The translations under genes were made by a program, and so were the position numbers. A stretch of DNA of 64,000 nucleotides, taken from assembly GCA_019358945.1 (NCBI GenBank), contig JAHHIE010000005.1, positions 1 to 64,000 on the forward strand, read 5' to 3'. The notes under the pieces were generated by a model that was given only the letters and a program-made list of their open reading frames with translations, was not told where the DNA came from and made no database searches. Positions 28,328 through 38,076 of this stretch are shown in pieces. Every line of letters begins with the position of its first letter. Position 1 is the stretch's first letter. Source of the DNA: Stenomitos rutilans HA7619-LM2. Lineage in GTDB: Bacteria > Cyanobacteriota > Cyanobacteriia > Leptolyngbyales > Leptolyngbyaceae.

Positions 28328-28922
28328 AAATTTAGCCTCACCAGATGGGTTGCAATGGGCATGAGCAGATGATCAATGGCTCGTCGTAAAGCTCAATTTG
28401 AACGAGCAGCCCCCTCTTGTTCAGCATTGTCCAGCACTGGAGTGCAAAGTCGATGACTCATGACTACTGGTACTGAGCGAGGCTGCGCGCTTTATAAAAG
28501 ATTTATGCTTCCATCCTAAGATTCTTATCGGAACTTTGCACTCCGTGTAACTGGTGAATCGCATAATTGAGGCGAGTACGTAGATGAGATTCATTGGCTC
28601 ACTTTCAAGCGTGTCTTCCCTAAGGCTTTTGAGCGAGAATAATCCATTTTGCACTGACTTACGTCAAATAACTGAGGCTTAACGCTTGCTACTTTTAAGA
28701 TGGGGCCGTCTTCAGTACAATTTCTGACGCATTTACAGTTAAGTGTATGACGATCATGTAGGTATTTTGAGCTTAGTCGTGCCTCAAATCGCAATCATGA
28801 TCGATGTGAGAGTGTAAGCGAGAGTGCTTATTTAACACATCGCCTTTTAAGAGACGTTTCTGAACAAAGCCGCCAAACTGCTAGCGTCAAAGGTCTTGGA
28901 GTGTTGAAGGAGAGTCGGTCTA
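28328..28922. other. 595-base intergenic region, no gene seen
   Basis: Frames here are low quality. The sequence is divergent-promoter space between the 56-residue gene and the reductase. AAGGAGAG at 28908-28915 is the ribosome site of the reductase. No repeat or RNA could be recognised. Confidence 0.4.
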
Positions 28923-30047
28923 ATGTTTGATTGCATTGTTGTGGGAGCTGGCCCTGCTGGAGCAAGTGCGGCTTACCATCTGGCAAAACGGGGTCGATCG
29001 GTGCTGCTGCTCGAAAAACAGCCGTTACCGCGCTATAAGTCGTGTAGTGGCGGGGTGTCTCCCGCGATCGCGCAATGGTTCGATTTTGATTTTGCGCCTG
29101 CCATCGATCGCAAACTGGAAAACATCTGCTATACCTGGAAGCTTGGTGATCCGGTTGATGCTAAGCTGCAAACCTCCGAGCCAATGTGGATGGTACGCCG
29201 CGATGTGTTTGATCACTTTCTCGTGCAGCAGGCACAAAAGCAGGGTGCGGAGCTAAAAGACAAGACTGAGGCAACAGGTATTGAGTTTAAAACTGATCAC
29301 TGGCAGGTAAACACTCCTAATGGTGCCATCACTGGGCGTTATCTTATTGCCGCTGATGGGGCAAACGGTCTTACATCAAAATGGCTTGGCTTTAAGGAGC
29401 CGAAGCGACGGTCTGGAGCGGTTCTAGAAGTGCCAGCAGCCAACGTTGATGCCGAGAAAGCTTTTTTTGAGTTCGGCATGGTCAAAAATGGCTATATTTG
29501 GCAGTTTCCCAAAGCTGATGGCTACTCTCTGGGCATTGCAACGTTTCGCGGCCATGATCCTAATGACTTGAGCAATCTACTAACTGAATACGCTCAGAAG
29601 TCTGGTCTGAACGTGAAAGCGGGTCAACTAACGGCTCACACCCTCTGCCTGTGGGATGGAAATCAACCGCTCCACGCTCAAAATGCACTGTTGGCAGGAG
29701 AAGCTGCCTGTGTGGTTGATCCCTTCACCGCTGAAGGCATTCGTCCTGCTATCTTTACAGGAGTTAAGGCGGCAGGGGCGATCGACGAAGCACTGGCAGG
29801 CAATGTCAATGCACTGCAAGGCTATACCGATCTCATCAATAACGAATGGGGTGCTGATATGGCTTGGGCACAGCGGCTAGCTGGAGTGTTTTACCGCATT
29901 CCTCACATTGGCTACAAGGTTGGCATCAAACGCCCTGCTGCCACTGAGCGCATTGGGCAGATTTTGTGTGGTGAACTGCGTTACGCCGATGTTGCCAGTC
30001 GTGCCCTTAAGCGCCTTAGCAGCAGCTTGATCCCTGGAATGGGTTAG
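28923..30047 (+). CDS. geranylgeranyl reductase family FAD protein (ChlP paralogue)
   Basis: A 374-residue FAD-dependent oxidoreductase. The N-terminal dinucleotide-binding motif is VVGAGPAGASAAYHLAKRG, followed by LPRYKSCSGGVSP (the PxxKxCGG-like family block) and VRRDVFDHFLV. A second FAD motif is YLIAADGANG, and the C-terminal part has LLAGEAACVVDPFTAEGIRPA. Chlorophyll-pathway ChlP is about 405 residues, so this shorter form is more likely a family paralogue acting on isoprenoid or lipid double bonds. It is a single gene with a good ribosome site. Confidence 0.85.
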   Translation: MFDCIVVGAGPAGASAAYHLAKRGRSVLLLEKQPLPRYKSCSGGVSPAIAQWFDFDFAPAIDRKLENICYTWKLGDPVDAKLQTSEPMWMVRRDVFDHFLVQQAQKQGAELKDKTEATGIEFKTDHWQVNTPNGAITGRYLIAADGANGLTSKWLGFKEPKRRSGAVLEVPAANVDAEKAFFEFGMVKNGYIWQFPKADGYSLGIATFRGHDPNDLSNLLTEYAQKSGLNVKAGQLTAHTLCLWDGNQPLHAQNALLAGEAACVVDPFTAEGIRPAIFTGVKAAGAIDEALAGNVNALQGYTDLINNEWGADMAWAQRLAGVFYRIPHIGYKVGIKRPAATERIGQILCGELRYADVASRALKRLSSSLIPGMG

Positions 30048-30138
30048 ATTTCAGTAAGGAAGCCGTTCCGTTGGACTGAGTATAGGGGACAGGGGGCACA
30101 CCCCAAACCCTTGTAACCGAGTTTGCAAGATCTGCTCC

Positions 30139-31521
30139 CTACACTTCTACAGGCACTTCTACCGCGATCGCTTGGGGAGCTGACTGGAAGCTTGGTTCGG
30201 CGGGGAAGATGGTGCGCGATCGCTGGGTGCCAATGAGCGAAACCTGGGTTGTGAGCAAAAAGCTGGTAAAGCTCGCAATCAAGATCACAGGCACCATCGC
30301 GGTATCGGATAAAACGCTCAGAATAACTGTGCTGCTGATGGGCGTTTTAGTAATGGCAACATTAACCGCTGCCATCATGCACACCATTGCAATGGTGGGA
30401 TGCATACCAGGAAAAACCTGCACGATCGCGCAGCCAAAGGCGGCACCCAGATAAAATAGCGGGAAGATAAAACCACCCCGAAAGCCAGAATGCAGCGTGA
30501 ACCCGATCGCCAGCATCTTAGTGAACCCGACAATCAGCAACATCGTTAGTCCTAACGTTGCGCCCGTTTCGACGATCGTCTGAATTTCTTTCTCACCAAA
30601 AAATAGTGTCTGAGGTACTGCCAGCGCTAGCAGACCAATAACCAATCCACCCAGCGTTGCCAACAAGATAGTGTGGTGCTCTAGCCGCTTCAGCAGAGAG
30701 CCAATCAGTCGAAAGATGACTACAAAGGTGACGGCTACCGCTGCGCCTGCTGCACCTAGTAGCAACCCATGTACCAAGCTCATCAGCGTCAGTTCTGGAA
30801 TGGCTTCAAAATGGTACATACCGCCGATCGTCAGCCCTGTGTTAAACCGAAACACAAAGAAGCTGAGAATGGCTGACAGAACGGCTGGAATTAGTGCTTC
30901 ATAGTATTCCAACCCGCGTCGATGCGGCAATTCCAAGGCAAACAAGGCTCCTCCTAACGGCGCGCCAAAAAAGGCACCCAACGCTGCACTCATCCCACAA
31001 AAGGTTAAGACACGAGTATTTGACAGAGTGAGCCGCAGTTTGCCACCTAACCAACCGCCAAAGCTGCCCAGAATTTGTACTAAGGGTGCTTCTGGCCCTG
31101 CACTACCGCCAGCCGTAATAGAAAACAGTGATGCCACAATCATTGCAGGCGTTTGCTTCACTTCAATCCGACCGGGATCGTGCACCTTGTCCACCACCAT
31201 AGCCACTTCACCGGGCAACCCCATAAAGCGCAGGGTCAAACCCACACAAAACCCACCGATCGTCGTTGCAATCCAGACGTAGTTCCAAACGGGGAAATTG
31301 GTAGGGAAATAGGGGTCGATCGCCTCTGGCACTGCATGCCAGACCAGGTGCAGACAGGCTTCTAAGACATAGTAGTAAGCGGTCGCGACCAGACCACCCG
31401 CAATACCAATCAACGCCGCGCAAATAATTAACTGTTGATAGCCCAGTTCATTCGAGCCATAGTTGCTCTGCACTTCAAAGCTTTCAGCCGCCGCATCGTT
31501 ACTTGAAGACTTGAGTACCAT
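30139..31521 (-). CDS. ClC-family chloride channel/antiporter with variant filter motifs
   Basis: A 460-residue polytopic membrane protein with about 10-12 hydrophobic helices and the ClC layout: FFGAPLGGALFALELPHRRGLEYYEALIPAV, LGAAFGCAIVQVFPG and MAAVNVAITKTPISSTVILS. The second-filter region reads GGSAGPEAPLVQI, where the classical GxEGP gating glutamate is an alanine, and the first filter reads GLPGEVAM in place of GSGIPE. So gating or coupling may differ from ClC-ec1. ATG 31519-31521 is chosen over an upstream TTG (31602). It lies 95 bases downstream of nrtP on the same strand, and a joint transcript is likely. Confidence 0.85.
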   Translation of the reverse strand: MVLKSSSNDAAAESFEVQSNYGSNELGYQQLIICAALIGIAGGLVATAYYYVLEACLHLVWHAVPEAIDPYFPTNFPVWNYVWIATTIGGFCVGLTLRFMGLPGEVAMVVDKVHDPGRIEVKQTPAMIVASLFSITAGGSAGPEAPLVQILGSFGGWLGGKLRLTLSNTRVLTFCGMSAALGAFFGAPLGGALFALELPHRRGLEYYEALIPAVLSAILSFFVFRFNTGLTIGGMYHFEAIPELTLMSLVHGLLLGAAGAAVAVTFVVIFRLIGSLLKRLEHHTILLATLGGLVIGLLALAVPQTLFFGEKEIQTIVETGATLGLTMLLIVGFTKMLAIGFTLHSGFRGGFIFPLFYLGAAFGCAIVQVFPGMHPTIAMVCMMAAVNVAITKTPISSTVILSVLSDTAMVPVILIASFTSFLLTTQVSLIGTQRSRTIFPAEPSFQSAPQAIAVEVPVEV

Positions 31522-31616
31522 AGGGGTTTCCAGTGAATATAGGATGAGAGGCGCTGAACGGCTCTCAGGGGCAGAAAGCCGCTCAGCGATCGCATAAACC
31601 AATCAACGACACAGTT

Positions 31617-33101
31617 CTAATGCCCTACAAGGACTGGATCTTCGGCAAATGCTTCGCTCTTAGCTACAACTGGCTCTTTCAAAACGAAGGCACAGAGGAA
31701 ACAAACCACGATCGCTGTCATACCCAAGCACTGAAAAAATGTGCGGTTCCCTTCAACCGTCTGAGGCAGCAAACTATAGGTGGTCGCGTAAATAACTGAC
31801 CCCACACTGCCGTAAGCGCCAATGTTTCCTGCAATTTGCCCTGTGACACGCCGTTTGATCAAAGGAGCAATGCCAAATGTGGCACCCGCACCGCCAAAGA
31901 CAAAGAACGCGCAGCACATCGTCATGGTGACGGCTAGAGCAAGCAACCAACCGCCTGTGATCAGGCTCATCATCATGTAGCCAACACCAACGCCGCCAAT
32001 CATGGCAGTCAGTGTCCACTTGCGGCTGCCAATTTTGTCTGAAATTAAGCCACCCGCAGGGCGGGAAATTAAGTTCATAAGTGGATAGGTTGCAGCGACG
32101 GGGCCAGCGATCTGGTGGCTGAGATTAAACGTATGCTCAAAAAATTCTGGAAGCATGGAGACAACGGCTAATTCCGAGCCAAAGCTGACAGCATAGGCAA
32201 GATTGAGCACCATGATTTGGCTAATTTGATAGCGATCGTCGGGCGGGTAATGTTTCGTGCCCTGCACCACTTCACGATTTACCTGATACAGCTGATAGGT
32301 CTGAATGGCAAACAAAACGATCAGAAACGCCCAGATGCCATACATCGCTGCGGGACTGAGAAATTTCACTAACTGTAAGCGCCAAGTAATGAGTGCCAGT
32401 GCGCCAAACATCGGGATGTTGGTGAGAACAAGTGCCCAAAAGCTTTTGCGGCTGGTAACTTCCATACCGCCGTTGCGAGTGGGGCGTTGGTATTCCCTAC
32501 CGGGAGGCGTGTTCTGTACGTTGAAATAGAAGATCACACCGTAAATAGCGGAGACGATTCCGCAAAGCGCGATCGCCAGTCGCCAGTTTTCATGCCCCGC
32601 ATACAGAAAGGCAGAACCAAACGCAATGAGAGGCAACACCGCTTCTGCTGCAAAGGAGCCAAAATTACCCCAACCGCCGTAAATACCTTGAGCAAAGCCA
32701 ATTTGCTTTGGTTGAAACCATTCCCCCACAAGACGAATGCCAACCACAAATCCAGCCCCTACAATGCCCATAGCTAAACGGCTAAGTACTAGCTGGTTAA
32801 AGTCTTGAGCCGAGGCAAAGGCAAAGCATGGAATAGCTGCATAGATTAAGAGTGCTGAAAACGTAATGCGGGGGCCAAAGCGATCGAGCACCATGCCAAT
32901 AATGATTCGTGCTGGAATGGTGAGTGCTAAATTACACAAACCAATGGTGCGAGCCTGAGCAACTGTGAGATGCAAATCTTCTCTAATAACGGTGGTAAAC
33001 GGCGCGTAATTAAACCACAGCACGAAGGTCAGAAAGAAAGCGAACCAGGCAAAGTTTAAGATCCGATAGGGACCTCTAAACGACAAAAGTCCTCGCAGCA
33101 T
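31617..33101 (-). CDS. nrtP: MFS nitrate/nitrite transporter
   Basis: A 494-residue major facilitator of the nitrate/nitrite porter family, with 12 hydrophobic helices. The motif SRLAMGIVGAGFVVGIRLVGEWFQPKQIGFAQGIYGGWGNFG in the first half and GGAGATFGIAPLIKRRVTGQIAGNIGAYGSVG in the second are the two nitrate signature regions, and NLALTIPARIIIGMVLDRFGPR is the MFS loop. It has an extended middle loop as in cyanobacterial NrtP. It takes up nitrate/nitrite across the inner membrane. No NtcA box with the strict GTA-N8-TAC spacing was found upstream. No narB or nirA is in the window. Confidence 0.9.
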   Translation of the reverse strand: MLRGLLSFRGPYRILNFAWFAFFLTFVLWFNYAPFTTVIREDLHLTVAQARTIGLCNLALTIPARIIIGMVLDRFGPRITFSALLIYAAIPCFAFASAQDFNQLVLSRLAMGIVGAGFVVGIRLVGEWFQPKQIGFAQGIYGGWGNFGSFAAEAVLPLIAFGSAFLYAGHENWRLAIALCGIVSAIYGVIFYFNVQNTPPGREYQRPTRNGGMEVTSRKSFWALVLTNIPMFGALALITWRLQLVKFLSPAAMYGIWAFLIVLFAIQTYQLYQVNREVVQGTKHYPPDDRYQISQIMVLNLAYAVSFGSELAVVSMLPEFFEHTFNLSHQIAGPVAATYPLMNLISRPAGGLISDKIGSRKWTLTAMIGGVGVGYMMMSLITGGWLLALAVTMTMCCAFFVFGGAGATFGIAPLIKRRVTGQIAGNIGAYGSVGSVIYATTYSLLPQTVEGNRTFFQCLGMTAIVVCFLCAFVLKEPVVAKSEAFAEDPVLVGH

Positions 33102-33819
33102 GGTGATGTTTCCTGTTAGAAAATAACGTCAACAGTTGTTCAATGATCTGTATTCTTCTTTGTCATCAACAATGTGTGCTGATGTCTATACATCCGGTCT
33201 AGCAAGAATGCGCCAACGATTTGGCAGGCACTTTAGCAATGATTAGCCTCAACTACGTGCCGTTTTGGTTGTGCAAAATCGTATTGGATATACCCACAAT
33301 GGTTTGATTTGGGCAGTAAGAAAATGCTTCCTTCAGGTGATGAGCCTTACGGTAAATTTGAAAAGCGTGAATAATTGTATTGAATGTAACGGTTAGAAGT
33401 AAAACTTGCATGATTGGCATTTGCTAAATGCCAATCATGCATTTACTTATAGGGGTGCCGATAAAAAGCTTAAATACGTGTCGATCGCAACGCCTAAAGC
33501 TTCAATGCTGACTACGATCGTGCCACTGTTTGTCAACACAATCTGTTTGCAAAAAACGCAATATTAAATGCTGTAAACGCATTGGGTTTAATGCTATACA
33601 AGTAATGATGCATTGCGGTGATGGATGAAATAGCAAATGGCACCAATACAGCCAACTGTAAGCGTGCTCCATTGCCTATCGCTTAGACCGCAGAATGCCC
33701 CCTTAAGTGCCTTGAGCATTGCAGAAACACCTCTAAAATTTACTGAAAGGTATTAACCCAATGCAAAAACGCTTTTCTAGAAAAGACTCCCTCGCTCAAA
33801 TGCGAACCAACTGAAGCAT
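33102..33819. other. long intergenic region upstream of nrtP
   Basis: These 718 bases contain no gene but include a perfect inverted repeat (33407-33441). A GTA-N7-TAC sequence near 33281 is one base short of an NtcA box. Low GC around 33360-33620 suggests promoter space. Confidence 0.45.
33407..33441. repeat. perfect 16-bp inverted repeat with 3-base loop
   Basis: Arms TGCATGATTGGCATTT and AAATGCCAATCATGCA with loop GCT. No T-run follows. It lies about 300 bases upstream of the nrtP start codon and could be an operator-like cruciform or a decayed repeat. Confidence 0.75.
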
Positions 33820-33948
33820 TTAATGGCGTTTTTGGTCTAGCTTGGCAAGCAACTGTTTGGCTTCTTCGCGTTCGGGCACGTTGGCAGCAACGGCTTGCAC
33901 TGTGATCAACAATCCCAACGCATCAACTAAGGTAAGGGCATGGTGGTG
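33820..33948 (-). pseudogene. IS5-type transposase remnant
   Basis: A 42-codon minus-strand piece reads HHHALTLVDALGLLITV, then AANVPEREEAKQLLAKLD and a stop. This is the (K)RHxLVDTLGLLLxVxVTAANVxERxGAKxLL core block of IS5-type transposases. The frame breaks upstream and the DDE residues are missing. Only a relic; the original element ends cannot be traced. Confidence 0.6.
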
Positions 33949-34015
33949 ACTAGCATTAGCGCTGGAATGATCACATGAGCGAATAACCAAAAACTAACCT
34001 TTACACGACTTCCCT

Positions 34016-34927
34016 ATGACCCTTTCCATATCCCAATTCTTTCGTTTTGCTGATCGTCCCTCCCTTTCTGCACGCATGACGCAGGTTGGGTTGCTCATCA
34101 CCATCTTCTTTTTGGGGCTGGCAGTGCTCGCTCCGGTGTTGCAACAATTTGGTTGGTTGCAAGACCCAACAGAGTTCCTGGCAAATCCGACGCAGGAGCC
34201 ACCGTCTTGGGCACATTGGTTTGGCACCACACGTTTGGGATATGATGTGCTGTCTCGCACAGTGTTTGGCAGTCAGGCAGCACTTCAGGTGGTCGTTCTA
34301 GCAACCCTGCTGAGTTTGGTCATTGGTGTACCGTTGGGCATGGTTAGCGGGTATCTGAGCGGTAAGCTCGATCGCTTGCTGCTGTTTTTGATGGATACTA
34401 TTTACACGCTACCGGGACTGTTGCTATCGGTGACGCTGGCCTTTGTGGTGGGTCGTGGAGTGCTAAATGCCGCGATCGCGCTCAGCATCGCATATGTGCC
34501 GCAGTACTACCGCGTTGTGCGCAACCACACCGTTAGCGTCAAAACTGAGCTATTTATTGAGGCAGCACAGGCAATGGGCGCTTCTACCTGGGCCATTCTC
34601 AGCCGATACCTGTTTTTGAACGTGGTGCAAAGTGTGCCAGTGCTATTTACGCTCAACGCTGCCGATGCCATTCTGACGTTAGGTGGATTGGGCTTTTTGG
34701 GCTTAGGCTTGCCCGAAGAAACCGCTGAATGGGGCTACGACTTGCGGCAGGCACTGGATGGTCTCTCCACGGGCGGTATCTGGTGGACAACGTTGTTTCC
34801 CGGTCTGGCGATGACGGTGATGGTTGTGGGCTTGTCGCTGCTAGGAGAGGGCTTGAACGAGTGGATTAATCCTGCGATGAGGGTGCGATCGATTGATACT
34901 AGTGGGTTGAAGCCAAGCGGGGAGTGA
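34016..34927 (+). CDS. peptide/nickel-type ABC transporter permease (DppC-like)
   Basis: A 303-residue inner-membrane permease with a short N-terminal cytoplasmic part, one transmembrane helix, an external loop containing WAHWFGTTRLGYDVLSRTVFG (the DppC/OppC signature HxFGTDxxGRDxxSR variant), then five more helices. The ABC-contact EAA loop is EAAQAMGASTWAILSRYLF. It should pair with a DppB-like permease and ATPases, none of which are in the window, so it is an orphan here. ATG 34016 lies two bases before the CCCTTTC run; no strong ribosome site is visible. Confidence 0.9.
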   Translation: MTLSISQFFRFADRPSLSARMTQVGLLITIFFLGLAVLAPVLQQFGWLQDPTEFLANPTQEPPSWAHWFGTTRLGYDVLSRTVFGSQAALQVVVLATLLSLVIGVPLGMVSGYLSGKLDRLLLFLMDTIYTLPGLLLSVTLAFVVGRGVLNAAIALSIAYVPQYYRVVRNHTVSVKTELFIEAAQAMGASTWAILSRYLFLNVVQSVPVLFTLNAADAILTLGGLGFLGLGLPEETAEWGYDLRQALDGLSTGGIWWTTLFPGLAMTVMVVGLSLLGEGLNEWINPAMRVRSIDTSGLKPSGE

Positions 34928-35205
34928 GGGGGGCGGAGGAGGCAGACGGAGCGAGGTTTGAGTTGCTTTAGCAGTGAGCTTCTTTCTTCAAAAAACTAGC
35001 CTTCTTCTACTCTCCCTGCTTCCCCCGCTTTCCTTACTTCCCTGCTCCTACCCCTGGCATCCGCACAATCTTGCTAAAAGCACAAAACGCTTCATCAATC
35101 CATCAAGACTACAAAAAGATTGCAATCCGGACTCACTATAGCTTTAAGGATACAAGCGGCAATGCTATTATTTCTGAGAACTCATTCATGGAAGGGCGAG
35201 TTTCT

Positions 35206-36804
35206 ATGGCGCAAGCGCCTATCTCTCCAGTAGTGCTGGTGATTTTGGATGGTTGGGGATATCGAGAGGACACTGATTGTAACGCCGTTACAGCAGCAAA
35301 AACCCCTGTGATTGACAGTCTTTGGACGGTGTATCCTCATACCTTAATTCGCACTTCAGGCAAGGATGTTGGGTTGCCAGACGGGCAGATGGGCAATTCA
35401 GAGGTCGGGCACCTGAACATCGGCGCTGGGCGAGTTGTACCGCAAGAATTGGTGAGAATTTCGGATGCGGTAGAAGATGGGACGTTGCTGAGCAACGCAG
35501 CTCTCGTTAAAGTCTGCCAGGATGTCAAACGAAACGGTACAAAGCTGCACCTGGTAGGGCTATGTTCGGATGGTGGCGTCCATTCGCATCTGACTCATCT
35601 GTTTGGATTGATCGACCTGGCAAAGGATCAACATCTAGATGATGTATGCATTCATGTGATTACCGATGGTCGTGATACGGCACCAACCGCTGGCAAAGTT
35701 TCCGTTGAAAAGATTCAAAACTACATTGTCGATCGTGGTATTGGGCGCATTGCCACACTCTGCGGACGCTACTACAGCATGGATCGCGACCACCGTTGGG
35801 ATCGGGTCAAGCTTGCGTATGACGTGATGATGCAGGATGGCGAAGGCGATGGGCGATCGGCTCTAGACCTTTTGCTAGCCTCTTATGAAGAAGGGACACA
35901 TGACGAATTCGTGCTACCCACACGGGTTGCGCCCGGTGCGGTACAGCCTGGTGATGGGGTGATTTTTTTCAACTTCCGCCCCGATCGGGCACGGCAGTTA
36001 ACGCAAGCGTTCGTTGATCCCGCGTTTGATGGCTTCCAGCGGGAGCTGATTTACCCCCTCTCGTTCGTCACGTTCACTCAGTACGATTCACAGTTACCCG
36101 TTGCTGTGGCCTTTGCACCCCAGGATTTGACCAATATTCTGGGCGAAGTGATTGCCCACAACGGTTTGCGCCAGTTTCGCTCGGCTGAAACCGAAAAGTA
36201 CGCCCACGTTACCTACTTTTTCAACGGCGGGATTGAAGACCCCTTTGAAGGCGAAGATCGGGAGTTGGTGCCCAGTCCGATGGTAGCCACATACGATAAA
36301 GCGCCTGCCATGTCTGCTGAGAAAGTAACGGAGGTGGCGATCGCAGCCATTGACAAGCGTATTTATTCGCTGATTGTGCTGAATTACGCCAACCCGGATA
36401 TGGTGGGTCATACGGGCAAAATAGAACCGACGGTGACAGCGCTAGAAACGGTCGATCGCTGCCTCGGTCGTTTGCTAGAAAGCATTATCCAGGCAGGCGG
36501 TACCACAATTATCACCGCTGATCATGGCAACGCAGAGGTGATGTGCGATGGGCAGGGTAACCCCTGGACAGCCCATACCACCAATCCTGTACCCTTCATT
36601 CTGGTGGAAGGCGAAGGACGCAAAATTCCCGTTCATGGAACGGAGGTGCCGTTACGCGAAGACGGTCGTCTGGCCGATATTGCCCCCACCATTCTGGATA
36701 TTTTGAAGCTACCTCAACCGCTTGAGATGACTGGTCGATCGATGATTCAGCCTGCTGAATTTGAGGTGAAGCCTAACCGGACTCCGGTACAGGTGTCGCG
36801 CTAG
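35206..36804 (+). CDS. gpmI: 2,3-bisphosphoglycerate-independent phosphoglycerate mutase
   Basis: A 532-residue alkaline-phosphatase-superfamily enzyme interconverting 3- and 2-phosphoglycerate in glycolysis; it binds two Mn2+. VVLVILDGWGYRED contains the first metal Asp. The catalytic serine is in DGQMGNSEVGHLNIGAGR. HVITDGRDTAP and RYYSMDRDHRWDR follow, and the late metal sites are in NYANPDMVGHTG and TADHGNAEVM. The start at ATG 35206 (MAQAPISP) gives the length usual for cyanobacteria; a frame open back to 35071 is not supported by similarity. Confidence 0.96.
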   Translation: MAQAPISPVVLVILDGWGYREDTDCNAVTAAKTPVIDSLWTVYPHTLIRTSGKDVGLPDGQMGNSEVGHLNIGAGRVVPQELVRISDAVEDGTLLSNAALVKVCQDVKRNGTKLHLVGLCSDGGVHSHLTHLFGLIDLAKDQHLDDVCIHVITDGRDTAPTAGKVSVEKIQNYIVDRGIGRIATLCGRYYSMDRDHRWDRVKLAYDVMMQDGEGDGRSALDLLLASYEEGTHDEFVLPTRVAPGAVQPGDGVIFFNFRPDRARQLTQAFVDPAFDGFQRELIYPLSFVTFTQYDSQLPVAVAFAPQDLTNILGEVIAHNGLRQFRSAETEKYAHVTYFFNGGIEDPFEGEDRELVPSPMVATYDKAPAMSAEKVTEVAIAAIDKRIYSLIVLNYANPDMVGHTGKIEPTVTALETVDRCLGRLLESIIQAGGTTIITADHGNAEVMCDGQGNPWTAHTTNPVPFILVEGEGRKIPVHGTEVPLREDGRLADIAPTILDILKLPQPLEMTGRSMIQPAEFEVKPNRTPVQVSR

Positions 36805-36956
36805 GCAGAAGATGAGGGATGAAGAGAAAGGCTAAGGGCTAAAGGCTAAAGGTGGTAAAAGCTGACCACTGACCGCTAATAATTGATAGCTGACTGCTAG
36901 ATAGAGGGCAGAAGGCTCGTGCTTGCTAGAAGTCCGCTTGATCGCAAGCACTGGCG

Positions 36957-37793
36957 TTAGAGCAAAAACGTTTCAATGGCGGTCGCAACCCCATCGTCTT
37001 CTACATCAGGAGCGACCCAGTTGGCTAAAGCTTGAACGGCCTCTGGCGCATTGCCCATGGCAACGCCAACGCCAGCGTACTCAATCATCTCAACGTCGTT
37101 AAAGTTGTCACCGATCGCCATCACATTCGCTGGTTGTAGTCCCAAATGCTCCTCTGCCAAATAGCGCACCGCTGTTCCTTTGCTGACGAGGGGATTGGTC
37201 GCTTCAAAAAAGGTGGCAACAGATTTCGTCAGGTACAGTTCAGCAGGCGTGTAACGAGTCTGCAAACTGCCTAATAGGGTATTGATTAAGTCGGTATCAT
37301 CGCTGAGTGCCAGCACTTTTGTGGGTTCCGTTGTTAAAGCGGTGCGCAAATCGCCAACTGCAAGTGGGGTAACGCCTGAACGCTCGGCATACTCTTTCGT
37401 TTCTGGCGTGATCTCGCGGACGTAAAGCTGGTCATTGATGTAGAAGTGGACAGAGAGGAGCGCTCGCAACTCTGGTTGTTCAAAATAATCCAAAAGCTGA
37501 AGCACCAATGCTTTTGGCACTGTCCAATGGCGGTAGACTTCCTGAGTCGTGGGGTCTTGAATCAAAGCACCTTGATACGCCATCAGCGGAAGAGTAGAGC
37601 CGATCGCCTGATGGAAGCGCACCGCCGCCTGATACATCCGGCCCGTCGCGATCGCGACCTGAATCCCCTTTGCCTGAGCAGCACGGACAGCCTCAATGAC
37701 GGGTTTGCGAATCTCGTTTGAAACACCCGCGATCGTGCCGTCAATGTCAAGCACGAGCAGTTTGATGTCGTTACCAATAGACTGATTTTGCAT
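36957..37793 (-). CDS. Cof-type HAD hydrolase
   Basis: A 278-residue haloacid-dehalogenase phosphatase with a C2B cap. Motif I is LLVLDIDGTI (two catalytic Asp), motif II the ATG-type strand AIATGR, motif III the Lys in LVSKGTAVRYL, and motif IV AIGDNFNDVEMIEYAGVGVAMGNA. The substrate is unknown (sugar phosphates and flavin phosphates for relatives). The start is taken at ATG 37791-37793. An upstream extension (to 37856) runs into a CAAAACTC repeat and is rejected. Confidence 0.9.
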   Translation of the reverse strand: MQNQSIGNDIKLLVLDIDGTIAGVSNEIRKPVIEAVRAAQAKGIQVAIATGRMYQAAVRFHQAIGSTLPLMAYQGALIQDPTTQEVYRHWTVPKALVLQLLDYFEQPELRALLSVHFYINDQLYVREITPETKEYAERSGVTPLAVGDLRTALTTEPTKVLALSDDTDLINTLLGSLQTRYTPAELYLTKSVATFFEATNPLVSKGTAVRYLAEEHLGLQPANVMAIGDNFNDVEMIEYAGVGVAMGNAPEAVQALANWVAPDVEDDGVATAIETFLL

Positions 37794-38076
37794 GGGAAGG
37801 AAGAAAGTTTTGAGTTTTGAGTTGGAAGAGCGGTCAGCTAACCCTGCGGGAAGCAAGCTACAGCGGTCAGCTATCAGCCGCTAGCGTAAAAGGTTTGAGT
37901 TAGCATTCGCCTCCCCTGCTTTTCCAAAAACTAAAAACCAACAACCAACAACTACTTCTGCCCTTTACCTTCTGCCTTAGCTTCCAAGTTTTTCTCGCGA
38001 TCATCAATTACTTTCCGTTCATTACTAAATTAACCGCTGATAATGTGAAAGCAAATCTCATAGTAGCTTGTAGGCT

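Noticed and set aside
33279-33294. Possible NtcA site upstream of nrtP
   Set aside because: The sequence is GTA-N7-TAC, one base short of the required N8, and no TAN3T box follows at 22 bases.
35071-35205. Upstream extension of gpmI
   Set aside because: The family's usual length and the MAQAPISPVVLVILDGWG start fit ATG 35206; the extension has no similarity.
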